A stretch of DNA of 64,000 nucleotides from Methyloversatilis discipulorum (GCF_000527135.1 NZ_AZUP01000001.1:558001-622000), one strand, 5' to 3'. Numbered from the stretch's first letter, positions 16,714-28,678 are shown. Numbers and translations are program-made. The notes: generated by a model not told the origin, from the letters alone.

Positions 16714-18042
16714 TTGAAACCCGTACTGGTACTGGTCGGTCGCCCCAATGTGGGCAAGTCGACACTGTTCAACCGCCTCACCAAGACGCGCGATGCGCTG
16801 GTCGCCGATTTTCCCGGGCTGACCCGTGATCGCCACTATGGCAACGGCCGCATGGGCGACCGCCCCTTTCTGGTGGTCGACACCGGCGGCTTCGAGCCGA
16901 CCGCGCGCGACGGCATCATGGTCGAGATGGCGCAGCAGGCCGAGCAGGCGATCGCCGAAGCCGATGTGCTGGTGTTCATCGTCGATGGCCGCGCCGGTCT
17001 GACCGCGCACGACCGCGAAATCGCGGCCCGGCTGCGCCGCGTCGGCAAGCCGCTGGTGCTGGCGGTGAACAAGGCCGAGGGCATGCGGCGCGAAATCGTC
17101 GCGGCCGAGTTCCATGAACTCGGACTGGGCGACATCCACGTCATTTCGTCGGCCCATGGCGAGGGCGTGCGCAATCTGGTCGATCACTGCCTCGAACCTT
17201 TCCCGCAGGATCCGCAGGACGAAGACGATGTCCGCGGCCCGAAGATTGCCGTGGCCGGTCGTCCGAATGTCGGCAAGTCGACGTTGATCAACGCGCTGCT
17301 CGGTGAGGAGCGTGTGATCGCCTTCGACCAGGCCGGCACCACGCGCGACGCGATCAGCATTCCGTTCCAGCGTGGCGGCAAGGAGTACACGCTGATCGAC
17401 ACCGCCGGGCTGCGGCGCAAAGGCCGGGTATTCGAGTCGATCGAGAAGTTCTCGGTGATCAAGACAGTGCAGGCGATCGAGCAGTCCAACGTCTGCGTAC
17501 TGGTGCTCGACGCGACCCAGGAAGTGTCTGATCAAGACGCCCACATCGGCGGTTTCATCGTCGAGAGCGGCCGTGCGCTGGTGCTGGTGGTCAACAAGTG
17601 GGACGCGGTTGACAGCTACCGCCGCGAAATCTTCAAGCGCGAGATTGCGCGCAAGCTGGGTTTCCTCGGCTTCGCCCGCCAGCTCTACATTTCGGCGCTG
17701 GAGGGGCAGGGCGTCAGCGGCATTTTCGGCGCCGTGGACGCCGCCTACGCAGCGGCGATGATCAAGCTGCCGACGCCGCGTCTGACACGGGCGTTGCAGG
17801 CAGCGGTCGAAAAGCAGGCGCCGCCCAAGCACGGCCTTTTCCGTCCGAAGATGCGTTACGCGCACCAGGGTGGAATGAATCCGCCGGTCATCGTGATTCA
17901 CGGCAGCGCGCTGGAGCACATTGCCGACAGTTACCGGCGTTTTCTCGAACGCAGTTTCCTCGAAACCTTCAAGCTTCAGGGCACGCCCTTGCGGGTTCAG
18001 TTCCGCACCGCGCACAACCCTTTTGCCGCACGGGAAAAATGA
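16714..18042 (+). CDS. der: Ribosome-biogenesis GTPase Der
   Basis: A 442-residue protein with two tandem Era-like GTPase domains. The first P-loop GRPNVGKS is at 9-16 and the second at 182-189. The G3 motifs DTGGF and DTAGL, the NKxE/NKWD G4 motifs and a C-terminal KH-like domain (about 355-440) are all present. It acts in late 50S subunit assembly. The start is a TTG at 16714 with AGGA seven bases before it; no ATG lies nearby in frame. Confidence 0.97.
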   Translation: MKPVLVLVGRPNVGKSTLFNRLTKTRDALVADFPGLTRDRHYGNGRMGDRPFLVVDTGGFEPTARDGIMVEMAQQAEQAIAEADVLVFIVDGRAGLTAHDREIAARLRRVGKPLVLAVNKAEGMRREIVAAEFHELGLGDIHVISSAHGEGVRNLVDHCLEPFPQDPQDEDDVRGPKIAVAGRPNVGKSTLINALLGEERVIAFDQAGTTRDAISIPFQRGGKEYTLIDTAGLRRKGRVFESIEKFSVIKTVQAIEQSNVCVLVLDATQEVSDQDAHIGGFIVESGRALVLVVNKWDAVDSYRREIFKREIARKLGFLGFARQLYISALEGQGVSGIFGAVDAAYAAAMIKLPTPRLTRALQAAVEKQAPPKHGLFRPKMRYAHQGGMNPPVIVIHGSALEHIADSYRRFLERSFLETFKLQGTPLRVQFRTAHNPFAAREK

Positions 18043-18142
18043 TCGGCCGCTCCGGGATCAAATCGGCTGACGCCGCGTCCAAGGCTGCGGTGCATCAAAA
18101 AATCCAGTACAGTTGAATTTCAAATATACAAGAGGTGTTCCC

Positions 18143-18382
18143 ATGAGCAACAAAGGGCAAATGCTACAAGACCCCTTCCTCAACACCCTGCGCCGTGAGC
18201 ACGTTCCGGTCGCGATTTACCTGGTCAATGGCATCAAGCTGCAGGGCCAGATCGAGTCTTTCGATCAGTACGTCGTGCTGCTGAAGAACACGGTCACCCA
18301 GATGGTTTACAAGCACGCGATTTCCACCGTCGTGCCGGCCCGTCCGGTCAATATCCAGCACGACCAGGGCGAGGGCAGTTGA
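18143..18382 (+). CDS. hfq: RNA chaperone Hfq
   Basis: A 79-residue Sm-like protein that forms a hexameric ring pairing small RNAs with mRNAs. The conserved N-terminal [14 protein letters not shown], the Sm1 core and the proximal-face YKHAIST motif are intact. The C-terminal tail is short, as usual in Betaproteobacteria. The start at 18143 is set by the universally conserved N-terminus and by AGAGGTG upstream; an in-frame ATG 30 bases earlier would add an unlikely decapeptide. A TACAGT at 18108-18113 could be a -10 element. It is followed by hflX at 36 bases. Confidence 0.97.
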   Translation: MSNKGQMLQDPFLNTLRREHVPVAIYLVNGIKLQGQIESFDQYVVLLKNTVTQMVYKHAISTVVPARPVNIQHDQGEGS

Positions 18383-18418
18383 TTCCGTTCCAGATCTCTT
18401 CCATGAAAGCCTGCGCGG

Positions 18419-19684
18419 ATGTTTGATCGTCCGTCAGGTGGGGAGCGTGCGGTCATCGTCCAGCTCGACCTTGGCGCGAGGGACTACGAAGACCGTCTCG
18501 ACGAATTCACGCTGCTGGTGCGCAGTGCCGGTGCCGAGCCGGTCGCTCGCGTCGGTGGGCGCCGGCAGTCGCCGGACCCGGCCACCTTCGCCGGCAAGGG
18601 CAAGGTCGCGGAAATCCTCGATCTGGCCAACGCCAACGAGGCCGACATCGTCCTGTTCAACCACGAACTGTCGCCGGGCCAGCAGCGCAATCTAGAGCGC
18701 GCGTTGTCGCGTCGTGTGATCGACCGCAATGCGCTCATTCTCGACATCTTCGCGCTGCGTGCGCGCAGCCACGAGGGCAAGCTGCAGGTCGAACTCGCTC
18801 AGCTCGAACACCTGGCGACTCGCCTCGTGCGCGGCTGGACTCACCTGGAACGGCAGAAGGGCGGCATCGGCCTGCGCGGTCCGGGCGAAACCCAGCTCGA
18901 AACCGACCGCCGTCTGCTCGGGCAACGCGTCAAGGCGCTGAAAGAAAAGCTCGAGCGCGTCGAGCGTCAGCGTGGCGTGCGGCGCAAGTCGCGCGAGCGC
19001 CGGGAAACGCCGGTCGTCGCCCTGGTCGGTTATACCAACGCCGGCAAGTCAACGCTGTTCAATGCGCTGACCAAAGCTGGCACCTACGCCGCGGACCAGT
19101 TGTTCGCGACGCTGGACACGACATCGCGCCAGCTTTACCTCGGCGACTTCGGCCAGGTGGTGCTGTCAGATACCGTGGGTTTCATCCGCGATCTGCCGCA
19201 CACGCTGGTCGCCGCCTTCCATGCAACGCTCGAAGAGACCGCGGGCGCCGATCTGCTGTTGCACGTGATCGATGCGTCGGCCCCTGATCGTGACGCGCAG
19301 ATCGCAGCGGTGGACAAGGTGCTGGCGGAAATCGGTGCCGATGCGGTGCCGCAGATACGTGTGCTGAACAAGGTCGATCTGGTGCCCGCTTTGGCGCCCG
19401 GGGCCGATTCCGGGGCCTGTGATACCATTCAAACGGCGCGTGTAAGCGCTCGTACGGGCGCAGGGCTCGCCGATCTGAGGGCGGCAGTCACACAGCGCCT
19501 GATTGACGAACGAATAGCTGCCGCCAACCGGAAATCGCCGAACGACGATCCGCGTGGGCTGAATCTGGAACCCTCTCCGAGGTCTGCACTCCCAGTCATC
19601 TCACCGTCGGCGGGTGATGAAGCTTCGTCAGCCGACGGAGCGAACGCTTCACCCGACTCATCCATCCTTACTTATCCAGTCTGA
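18419..19684 (+). CDS. hflX: GTPase HflX
   Basis: A 421-residue ribosome-associated GTPase that splits or rescues stalled 70S ribosomes, for instance after heat stress. The N-terminal nucleotide-binding domain (about 1-120), a coiled-coil linker (about 135-195) and the GTPase domain are present: P-loop GYTNAGKS at 204-211, switch motif DTVGF, and NKVDL. After about residue 365 the C-terminal domain seen in E. coli HflX is absent. A low-complexity Ser/Ala/Pro/Asp-rich tail of about 55 residues takes its place; that stretch also contains an 8-bp inverted repeat (19604-19611 / 19631-19638). The gene sits in the conserved hfq-hflX-hflK-hflC order. Confidence 0.94.
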   Translation: MFDRPSGGERAVIVQLDLGARDYEDRLDEFTLLVRSAGAEPVARVGGRRQSPDPATFAGKGKVAEILDLANANEADIVLFNHELSPGQQRNLERALSRRVIDRNALILDIFALRARSHEGKLQVELAQLEHLATRLVRGWTHLERQKGGIGLRGPGETQLETDRRLLGQRVKALKEKLERVERQRGVRRKSRERRETPVVALVGYTNAGKSTLFNALTKAGTYAADQLFATLDTTSRQLYLGDFGQVVLSDTVGFIRDLPHTLVAAFHATLEETAGADLLLHVIDASAPDRDAQIAAVDKVLAEIGADAVPQIRVLNKVDLVPALAPGADSGACDTIQTARVSARTGAGLADLRAAVTQRLIDERIAAANRKSPNDDPRGLNLEPSPRSALPVISPSAGDEASSADGANASPDSSILTYPV

Positions 19685-19704
19685 ACGTGCTCAATGCGAT
19701 CTTG

Positions 19705-20916
19705 ATGTCGCTCAATGACCCCCGCTGGGGCAATCAGGGCGGCAACGGCAACAAGGGCGGCAACCAGGGACCGCCCGATCTGGAAGATCTCTGGCGTGAC
19801 TTCAATCGTCGACTGTCCGGCATGTTCGGCGGCAAGTCCTCGGGCGATGGAGGCAACGAGGCGCGTCCGCCGGTCGGCCCACGTCAGTTCGGTGGTGGCA
19901 TCGGCATCATTCTCGGCCTGGTGCTCATCGTCTGGCTGGCCAGCGGTCTCTATATCGTGGATGCCAGCCAGCGCGGCGTCGTGCTGCGCTTCGGCAAGCT
20001 GCACGAAACGACCGAGCCGGGCCTGCAGTGGCGCCTGCCGTTTCCGATCGATTCGCACGAGCTGGTCAATCTGACCGGCGTGCGCACGGTCGAAATCGGC
20101 TACCGCGGCAGTGAGCGCAACAAGGTGCTGAACGAAGCGCTGATGCTCACCGACGACGAGAACATCATCAACATCCAGTTCGCGGTGCAGTACATCCTGA
20201 AGGATCCGGTCGCCTACCTGTTCCAGAACCGCCTGCCGGAAGACACGGTGGTGCACGCGGCCGAGACCGCAATGCGCGAGATCGTCGGCAAGAGCAAGAT
20301 GGACTTCGTGCTGTACGAAGGGCGCGAACAGATCGCCGTCGATGCGCAGCGCATCATGCAGCAGATCCTCGACCGCTATCAGACCGGCATCCAGATCAGC
20401 AAGCTGACGCTGCAGAACGCCCAGCCGCCGGAGCAGGTTCAGGCCGCGTTCGACGACGCGGTGAAGGCGGGTCAGGATCTTGAACGGCAGAAGAACGAGG
20501 GTCAGGCCTACGCAAACGATGTCATTCCGAAGGCGCGCGGTACCGCCTCGCGTCTGATGGAAGAAGCCAACGGTTACAAGCAGCGCATCATCGCGACCGC
20601 GGAAGGTGACGCCAGCCGCTTCAAGCAGGTGCTCTCAGAATACGTGAAGGCACCCGAAGTGACGCGCCAGCGCATGTACATCGACACCATGCAGCAGATC
20701 ATGACCAATACGAGCAAGCTGATGATCGACGCCAAGGGCAGCGGCAACCTGCTGTACCTGCCGCTGGACAAGCTGATGCAGCAGTCGGGTGTGTCGACTG
20801 ATGGCGTTGCCCGTCCGGCTGAGCCGATGACGCTGCCGCCGCTGATGAGCGACCAGACGGCAAATGATGCGCGCAACCGTGAAGCGCTGCGCTCGCGTGA
20901 GCGGGGAGAGCGTTGA
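19705..20916 (+). CDS. hflK: FtsH protease modulator HflK
   Basis: A 403-residue inner-membrane SPFH/band-7 protein that forms a cage with HflC around FtsH and tunes its proteolysis. A Gly/Asn-rich cytoplasmic N-terminus is followed by one membrane helix (about 66-88) and the SPFH domain (about 90-290), then a helical region and a short variable tail. The ATG at 19705 is preferred because the family begins MSLNDP; a GTG at 19687 would add six residues. The stop overlaps the hflC ATG by one base. Confidence 0.95.
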   Translation: MSLNDPRWGNQGGNGNKGGNQGPPDLEDLWRDFNRRLSGMFGGKSSGDGGNEARPPVGPRQFGGGIGIILGLVLIVWLASGLYIVDASQRGVVLRFGKLHETTEPGLQWRLPFPIDSHELVNLTGVRTVEIGYRGSERNKVLNEALMLTDDENIINIQFAVQYILKDPVAYLFQNRLPEDTVVHAAETAMREIVGKSKMDFVLYEGREQIAVDAQRIMQQILDRYQTGIQISKLTLQNAQPPEQVQAAFDDAVKAGQDLERQKNEGQAYANDVIPKARGTASRLMEEANGYKQRIIATAEGDASRFKQVLSEYVKAPEVTRQRMYIDTMQQIMTNTSKLMIDAKGSGNLLYLPLDKLMQQSGVSTDGVARPAEPMTLPPLMSDQTANDARNREALRSRERGER

Positions 20917-21797
20917 TGAAGGAAAAGCTTCCGCTGCTGCTGGGCAGCATCATCCTCGCCATCGTGCTCGCGTCCACCTCGCTGTTCACGGTGGATCAAC
21001 GTCAGTACGCGATCGTTTTCCAGCTTGGCGAAGTCCGTAACGTGATCGAACAGCCGGGCCTGCATTTCAAGTGGCCACTGGTGCAGAACGTACGCGTGTT
21101 CGACCGTCGCATCCTGACGCTGGACAGTGCCGACCCCGAGCGCTTCATCACGTCGGAAAAGAAGAACGTGCTGGTCGACCTGTTCGTGAAGTGGCGCATC
21201 ACTGATGTCAAGCAGTACTACATTTCGGTGGGCGGCAACGAACGGCTGGCGGAAACGCGCCTGCTGCAGACCGTGAATGCGGGCCTGCGCGAGGAATTCG
21301 GTCGCCGCACCGTGCACGAGGTCGTGTCCGGCGAGCGCGACAAGATCATGGAAGACATGCGCAGCAAGGCCAACGTCGATGCGGTGAAGATTGGCGTCGA
21401 GATCGTCGACGTGCGTCTCAAACGCGTCGACCTGCCGAGCGAAGTGTCGGAATCGGTCTACCGCCGGATGGAAGCGGAGCGCAAGCGCGTGGCCAACGAA
21501 CTGCGTTCGCGTGGTTCGGCCGAGGCCGAGAAGATTCGCGCCGATGCCGATCGCCAGCGCGAAATCATCGTTGCCGAAGCCTACCGCGAAGCGCAGAAGA
21601 TCAAGGGCGAGGGCGATGCCCAAGCGGCCGCGATCTACGGCAGTGCGTTTGGCTCCAATCCCGAGTTCTACGCTTTCTATCGCAGCATGGACGCTTATCA
21701 GAAAAGTTTCCGCAGCAAGAGCGACGTGCTTGTGATCGAGCCGAATTCGGATTTCTTCCGCTATCTGAAGAATGGTTCGAAGGCGCCCGGGAAGTAA
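20916..21797 (+). CDS. hflC: FtsH protease modulator HflC
   Basis: A 293-residue partner of HflK with an N-terminal signal anchor (about 5-24) and an SPFH domain (about 25-200), followed by a charged coiled-coil region rich in Glu, Lys and Ala. The conserved family end with FRSKSDVLVIEP and DFFRYLK is present. The start is the ATG at 20916, which shares a base with the hflK stop; GGGGAGAG lies upstream in hflK. Confidence 0.96.
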   Translation: MKEKLPLLLGSIILAIVLASTSLFTVDQRQYAIVFQLGEVRNVIEQPGLHFKWPLVQNVRVFDRRILTLDSADPERFITSEKKNVLVDLFVKWRITDVKQYYISVGGNERLAETRLLQTVNAGLREEFGRRTVHEVVSGERDKIMEDMRSKANVDAVKIGVEIVDVRLKRVDLPSEVSESVYRRMEAERKRVANELRSRGSAEAEKIRADADRQREIIVAEAYREAQKIKGEGDAQAAAIYGSAFGSNPEFYAFYRSMDAYQKSFRSKSDVLVIEPNSDFFRYLKNGSKAPGK

Positions 21798-21871
21798 ACA
21801 CAGCGGGTGAAGCCGGTGGGCGTGCTGTATAGTCCACGGGTTGTTCCACAAGGGAACCGGATCGAAGGCGA

Positions 21872-21897
21872 CAGCCCGCATTGCGGGCTGTGCCTTT
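21872..21897 (+). terminator. Hairpin with T-tract after hflC (terminator or attenuator)
   Basis: CAGCCCGC (21872-21879), loop ATT, GCGGGCTG (21883-21890), then TGCCTTTTTT. It stands 75 bases after hflC and immediately before the DUF2065 gene, whose ATG is only seven bases beyond the T-tract. It therefore probably ends the hfq-hflC unit, and some readthrough into hisZ-purA is possible. Confidence 0.75.
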
Positions 21898-21904
21898 TTT
21901 GCTG

Positions 21905-22089
21905 ATGGAATCAATCCTGTTGATCGCTGTGGGGCTCATGCTCGTCATCGAGGGTGTGCTCCCCTTTGTCGCGCCCCGTCTGTGGCGCGACACCTTCCGA
22001 CGGGCGACCGAACTGGCAGACGGCCAGTTGCGCTTCGTTGGCCTGACTTCAATGATTATCGGTATCGCGCTGATCGCGCTGTTCAAGTG

Positions 22090-22090
<1 letters not shown>
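21905..22090 (+). CDS. DUF2065 (YjeT-type) small membrane protein
   Basis: A 61-residue protein with two hydrophobic helices (about 3-22 and 43-60) joined by a short charged loop. It matches the DUF2065/YjeT family in size and motif ([18 protein letters not shown]). Members sit between hflC and hisZ or purA in many Beta- and Gammaproteobacteria; function unknown. Its stop overlaps the hisZ start by one base, implying coupled translation. The start at 21905 is the ATG of the family N-terminus. Confidence 0.85.
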
Positions 22091-24569
<2,479 letters not shown>

Positions 24570-24590
24570 GGTTGACGGGCCTGATGAACC

Positions 24591-24622
24591 GCATGCCCCA
24601 GAAGGGGCGTGCGGATTTTTTG
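24591..24622 (+). terminator. purA terminator
   Basis: GCATGCCCC (24591-24599), loop AGAA, GGGGCGTGC (24604-24612), then GGATTTTTTG. One U-G pair apart, the 9-bp stem is perfect. It ends the purA unit 21 bases after the stop. Confidence 0.85.
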
Positions 24623-24640
24623 TTTTTGGCGGCAGCAGAA

Positions 24641-24671
24641 AACAAAAAAGCCGACATTTCTGTCGGCTTTT
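24641..24671 (-). terminator. tRNA-Leu terminator
   Basis: An 11-bp inverted repeat (AAAAGCCGACA at 24646-24656 with TGTCGGCTTTT at 24661-24671). Read on the minus strand the stem is followed by TTTTTTGTTTT. It lies just 3' of the leftward tRNA-Leu. Confidence 0.88.
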
Positions 24672-24684
24672 CTGCTGGCTTGTT

Positions 24685-24769
24685 TGGTGCCCAGGAGAGG
24701 ACTCGAACCTCCACACCTTGCGGCACTAGTACCTGAAACTAGCGCGTCTACCAATTTCGCCACCTGGGC
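24685..24769 (-). tRNA. tRNA-Leu(CAG)
   Basis: Read on the minus strand, acceptor GCCCAGG (from 24769) pairs with CCTGGGC, followed by discriminator A and encoded CCA (24687-24685). The anticodon stem CTAGT/ACTAG encloses anticodon CAG, at 24735-24733. The long variable arm marks a class II leucine tRNA reading CUG, a major leucine codon at this GC content. Confidence 0.96.
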
Positions 24770-24781
24770 AAGAGGCTGCGC

Positions 24782-24809
24782 ATTTTATACTAGGCATCTA
24801 CGTTGTCAA
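24782..24809 (-). promoter_or_regulatory. Promoter of tRNA-Leu
   Basis: On the minus strand TTGACA (24809-24804) precedes TAAAAT (24787-24782) with a 16-base spacer; the longer block reads TATAAAAT. The GC-rich discriminator GCGC after it is typical of stable-RNA promoters. It overlaps the start region of rightward rnr. Confidence 0.75.
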
Positions 24810-24826
24810 GAGAAAAAGAGAAAAAA

Positions 24827-27412
24827 GTGAAACTGAGCAAGATCCGCCGCGCGGATCCCTTCTTCGAGCGTGAAACCGCTCGCTACGAAAACCCCTTGCC
24901 GAGCCGCGAGTACATCGTTCAAGTGCTTGAGCAGGCAGCGGTTCCGATGAGTGCCGACGAACTGGTCCAGGCACTCGACATACTGCCGCACGAGCGCGAT
25001 TACTTCGTGCGTCGCTTGGGCGCGATGGAGCGCGAGGCGCAGCTGATGCGCAATCGTCGCGACGCCTACATCATCCCCGACAAGGCCGATCTGATCGCCG
25101 GTCGCGTGGAGGGGCATCCCGATGGTTTCGGCTTCGTCATCGTCGGCGACGACAAGACGCCGCCCGGGGCCAAGGCGGAGCGCAAGGACATCTTTCTGAG
25201 CGCGCAGGAAATGCGCAGCGTGCTGCACGGTGACCGCGTGCTGGTGCGCATCAGCGGCACCGACCGCCGCGGCCGGCCCGAGGGCAAGGTGGTCGAGGTG
25301 ACCGAGCGCGCGAACACGCGTCTGATCGCCCGCGTGGTCGAGGAGCACGGCGTGCAGTTCTGCATCGCCGAGAACCGTCGCATCCGCCAGCAGATCGTGC
25401 TGGCCGCTCCCGAGAAGGGCAAGCGCGCGCTGAAGGCGACGGCCGGTGCCGTGGTCGAGGTCGAACTGATCGAACAGCCAACGCGCTATACGCCGCCCAT
25501 CGGTCGCGTGGTCGAGGTGCTGGGCAACTACGGCGACTCGGGCATGGAGATCGAGATCGCGCTGCGCAAGCACGACATGCCGCACGAGTTCTCGGCCAAG
25601 GTGCTGGCGGCAACCAAGCGTCTGCCGGACGAAGTGCGCGAGAAGGATTGCGCTGGCCGCGTCGATCTGCGCGACCTGGAGCTGGTCACCATCGATGGTG
25701 AAACGGCGAAGGATTTCGACGACGCCGTCTACTGCGAGAAACAGGGCAGGGGGTTCCGCCTCGTCGTCGCGATTGCCGACGTGAGTCATTACGTGAAGCC
25801 CGGCACCGCGCTCGATGCCGAGGCCTTCGAGCGCGGCAATTCGGTCTACTTCCCGCGCCGGGTGATCCCGATGCTGCCGGAGAAGCTGTCCAACGGACTG
25901 TGCTCGCTCAATCCGCAGGTCGACCGCCTGTGCATGGTGTGCGACATGGACGTGTCTGCTGCGGGCGTGATCCAGCGTTACCGCTTCTACGCCGCGGTGA
26001 TGAATTCCAAGGCGCGCCTTACCTACACCGAGGTCGCCGCCGCGCTGTACGACAAGGACGCCGACGCGCGCAAGCGGCTCAAGCCGCTGCTGCCGCGCCT
26101 CGAAGCGCTGGACGCGGTGTTCCGCGTGTTCGGCAAGGCGCGGGCGAAGCGCGGCGCCATCGACTTCGAAACGGTCGAGACGCAGATGCTGTTCAACGAT
26201 GCCGGCAAGATCGAGCGCATCGTGCCGTACGCGCGCAACGACGCGCACCGGCTGATCGAGGAGTGCATGCTGGCGGCCAATGTCTGCGCCTCGCGCTTCC
26301 TCGAGGAGAGCGGGCAGGACACGCTGTACCGTGTGCACGAAGGTCCGAGCGAAGACCGCCTGCAGAAGCTGCGCGCCTTCCTCGGCGAATTCGGCTTCCA
26401 GCTTGGCGGCGGCGACAAGCCGCACGCGAAGGACTACGCTGCGCTGCTCGAACGCATCGGCGACCGCCCCGACCGCCAGCTGCTGCAGACGGTGATGCTG
26501 CGCTCGCTGCGCCAGGCCATCTACAGCCCCGACAACGTCGGTCACTTCGGCCTGGCCTACGAGGCGTACACTCATTTCACGTCGCCGATCCGCCGTTACC
26601 CCGACCTGCTCGTGCATCGTGCGATCAAGGCGGCGCTGGCGAAGAAGAAGTACGAGCCGGGCGACTGGTCCGACATCGGTCTGCACTGCTCGACCACCGA
26701 GCGACGCGCCGACGAGGCCAGCCGCGACGTGACGAACTGGCTCAAGTGCTACTTCATGCAGGACCGTGTCGGCGAGGAATTCGAGGGCAGCGTGTCGGCG
26801 GTCGTGCCTTTCGGCCTGTTCGTTGCGCTCGATGACGTGTTCATCGAAGGCCTGGTGCATATTTCCGACCTCGGCGCCGACTACTTCCATTACGACGAAG
26901 GCAAGCATCGCCTGGTTGGTGAACGCAGCGGCCGCATCTATCGTCTGGCCGATCGCGTGCGCATCCAGGTCGTGCGGGTCGATCTCGACAACACGCGCAT
27001 CGATTTCCGACTCGCTGGCGGTGCCGAGCGGGACTTCGGTCGTGTGCCGCAGCAGGCGAAGCTGATGCCCAAGCCGGGGCCGACCGGCGCGGCTTCGCGC
27101 CGGCGTGTCGAGAGCGACGCGTCTGCGCGGGAGGCGAAGCCGGTATCGCACGCAAAGGCAAAACCCGTTGCGCCGGACGTGACAGCGCCCGCGCCGCGTA
27201 CTGAACCGCCCGCCCGGGCGGCCAAGCCCAAAGGCAGCAAGGCTGCGGCACCGAAGCCGGCAGCGAAGAAGACGGCGAAGAGCGTAACGAAGAAGACGAC
27301 TGGAAAGAAGAGCGCAGTGAGCAAAGCCCCGGCGAAGAAGCCGTCCGCCGCCAAGAAGAGCGGCTCCCGCACACCGAAGTCGGCAGTGCCGAAGCGGAGG
27401 GTGCGCGAATGA
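24827..27412 (+). CDS. rnr: Ribonuclease R
   Basis: A 3'-5' exoribonuclease of about 861 residues that degrades structured RNA. In order: an N-terminal winged-helix region (about 20-80), cold-shock domains (about 85-245), the RNB catalytic domain (about 265-600, with the acidic cluster in DFDDAVYC), an S1 domain (about 645-730), and a long Lys/Ala/Pro-rich tail (about 770-861) that resembles basic tails used for ribosome or RNA contact. The GTG at 24827 follows a purine-rich stretch and is preferred; a TTG at 24803 would add eight residues but has no ribosome site. A TATACT at 24786-24791 is a plausible -10. The end overlaps rlmB by ATGA. Confidence 0.94.
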   Translation: MKLSKIRRADPFFERETARYENPLPSREYIVQVLEQAAVPMSADELVQALDILPHERDYFVRRLGAMEREAQLMRNRRDAYIIPDKADLIAGRVEGHPDGFGFVIVGDDKTPPGAKAERKDIFLSAQEMRSVLHGDRVLVRISGTDRRGRPEGKVVEVTERANTRLIARVVEEHGVQFCIAENRRIRQQIVLAAPEKGKRALKATAGAVVEVELIEQPTRYTPPIGRVVEVLGNYGDSGMEIEIALRKHDMPHEFSAKVLAATKRLPDEVREKDCAGRVDLRDLELVTIDGETAKDFDDAVYCEKQGRGFRLVVAIADVSHYVKPGTALDAEAFERGNSVYFPRRVIPMLPEKLSNGLCSLNPQVDRLCMVCDMDVSAAGVIQRYRFYAAVMNSKARLTYTEVAAALYDKDADARKRLKPLLPRLEALDAVFRVFGKARAKRGAIDFETVETQMLFNDAGKIERIVPYARNDAHRLIEECMLAANVCASRFLEESGQDTLYRVHEGPSEDRLQKLRAFLGEFGFQLGGGDKPHAKDYAALLERIGDRPDRQLLQTVMLRSLRQAIYSPDNVGHFGLAYEAYTHFTSPIRRYPDLLVHRAIKAALAKKKYEPGDWSDIGLHCSTTERRADEASRDVTNWLKCYFMQDRVGEEFEGSVSAVVPFGLFVALDDVFIEGLVHISDLGADYFHYDEGKHRLVGERSGRIYRLADRVRIQVVRVDLDNTRIDFRLAGGAERDFGRVPQQAKLMPKPGPTGAASRRRVESDASAREAKPVSHAKAKPVAPDVTAPAPRTEPPARAAKPKGSKAAAPKPAAKKTAKSVTKKTTGKKSAVSKAPAKKPSAAKKSGSRTPKSAVPKRRVRE

Positions 27413-28158
27413 GCGATACCCGCTACATCTTCGGTTTCCACGCGGTCACCGCGAAGATCCGCCACGCCCCGGATGCGGTGAAGGAGCTGTTCGTTTCCAC
27501 TGCACGCCAGGACGGTCGCATGCGCGACCTGATTCGCGCTGCCGAGGCGTCCGGCGTCAAGTGGGTGCAGATGGAGCCGGCGCGCCTTGACGGGCTCGCC
27601 GGCGGCGCCGCGCGTCACCAGGGCGTCGTGGCGCGCGTGCTGGCGCAGATTCCCTATCGCTCGCTCGACGACGTGCTGGACACGCTGTCCGAGCCGCCGC
27701 TGCTGCTGGTGCTCGACGGCATCCAGGATCCGCACAACCTCGGCGCCTGCCTGCGCGTGGCGGATGCGGCCGGTGCGCACGCCGTGGTCGCACCGCGCGA
27801 CCGCGCGGTCGGCCTGAACGCAACGGCGATCAAGGTGGCCAGTGGCGCGGCCGACACCGTACCGTACGTGACGGTGACCAATCTGGCGCGCAGTCTGCGC
27901 GAGATGAAGGAACGCGACATTCTGACCATCGGCGCGGCCGGTGAGGCCGACAAGTCGATGTACGCGGTCGACCAGTCGGGCGCGGTGGCCTGGGTGCTCG
28001 GTGCGGAGGGCGACGGCATGCGCCGGCTTACCCGCGAAACGGTGGATGTGCTGGCGTCGATCCCGATGCACGGCACGGTCGAAAGCCTGAATGTGTCGGT
28101 GGCCAGCGGCGTGTGCCTGTTCGAGGCGCGGCGCCAGCGCACGGCAAAGGGCGGCTGA
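27409..28158 (+). CDS. rlmB: 23S rRNA (guanosine-2251-2'-O)-methyltransferase
   Basis: A 249-residue SPOUT methyltransferase that modifies G2251 in the 23S rRNA P-loop. An N-terminal substrate-binding domain (about 5-75) precedes the SpoU domain (about 95-240), which carries the motifs [24 protein letters not shown] and the C-terminal SLNVSVA. It overlaps rnr by four bases, the conserved rnr-rlmB pair. Confidence 0.96.
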   Translation: MSDTRYIFGFHAVTAKIRHAPDAVKELFVSTARQDGRMRDLIRAAEASGVKWVQMEPARLDGLAGGAARHQGVVARVLAQIPYRSLDDVLDTLSEPPLLLVLDGIQDPHNLGACLRVADAAGAHAVVAPRDRAVGLNATAIKVASGAADTVPYVTVTNLARSLREMKERDILTIGAAGEADKSMYAVDQSGAVAWVLGAEGDGMRRLTRETVDVLASIPMHGTVESLNVSVASGVCLFEARRQRTAKGG

Positions 28159-28166
28159 CGGCCGGC

Positions 28167-28196
28167 TTGTAAGAATCACGACCCGCGCGCTATACT
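28167..28196 (+). promoter_or_regulatory. Promoter of the rpsF-priB-rpsR-rplI operon
   Basis: TTGTAA (28167-28172) and TATACT (28191-28196) with an 18-base spacer, followed by a GC-rich discriminator. Transcription would start near 28203, leaving a leader of about 90 bases before rpsF. Confidence 0.7.
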
Positions 28197-28204
28197 CGCG
28201 GGCT

Positions 28205-28291
28205 TACCTTGCCTCACCGGATTCGCATGCCGGGAGGTGTAACCGCCGGACAGGCTCGTATCTGCCCGGCACTGAACCGCAAGGAGATTAC
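28205..28291 (+). promoter_or_regulatory. rpsF mRNA leader, possible S6:S18 autoregulatory element
   Basis: CACC (28215-28218) can pair with GGTG (28236-28239), continuing as GG (28219-28220) with CC (28230-28231) and leaving a 3'-side bulge of GGGA. A CCG-rich segment AACCGCCGG follows. S6:S18-binding leaders upstream of rpsF are known in many bacteria and combine a stem with a conserved CCG bulge. The match here is suggestive only. The ribosome site is AAGGAG at 28281-28286. Confidence 0.35.
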
Positions 28292-28678
28292 ATGCGACAT
28301 TACGAAGTGGTTTTCATCGTCCATCCGGACCAGAGCGAGCAAGTGCCCGCCATGGTCGAGCGCTACCGTACGCTGGTCACCGGCCGTAACGGCAGCATCC
28401 ACCGCCTGGAAGACTGGGGTCGCCGTCAGCTGGCCTACCCGATCCAGAAGGTGCACAAGGCTCACTACGTGCTGATGAACATCGAGTGCGACGGCGAAAC
28501 GCTGGCGGAACTCGAGCACGCCTTCAAGTTCAACGACGCCGTTCTCCGCCACCTCACCATCAAGATGCGCAAGGCTGTCGTTACGCCGTCGCCGATGATG
28601 AAGGAAGAGAAGTCGCGTTCGCTGCTGGCACCGGCTGCTGAAGCCGCTGCCCCGGCTGCGGAACAGCCGGCGGCTTGA
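28292..28678 (+). CDS. rpsF: 30S ribosomal protein S6
   Basis: A 128-residue S6 protein that binds 16S rRNA together with S18 in the platform of the small subunit. The N-terminal [17 protein letters not shown] is conserved. The C-terminal 30 residues are an Ala/Pro/Glu-rich extension, longer than minimal S6 but common in Proteobacteria. The ATG has AAGGAG six bases upstream. Its stop overlaps the start of priB. Confidence 0.97.
   Translation: MRHYEVVFIVHPDQSEQVPAMVERYRTLVTGRNGSIHRLEDWGRRQLAYPIQKVHKAHYVLMNIECDGETLAELEHAFKFNDAVLRHLTIKMRKAVVTPSPMMKEEKSRSLLAPAAEAAAPAAEQPAA

Noticed and set aside
24806..27151. Long minus-strand frame across rnr
   Set aside because: Same shadow effect; RNase R domains are unambiguous on the plus strand.
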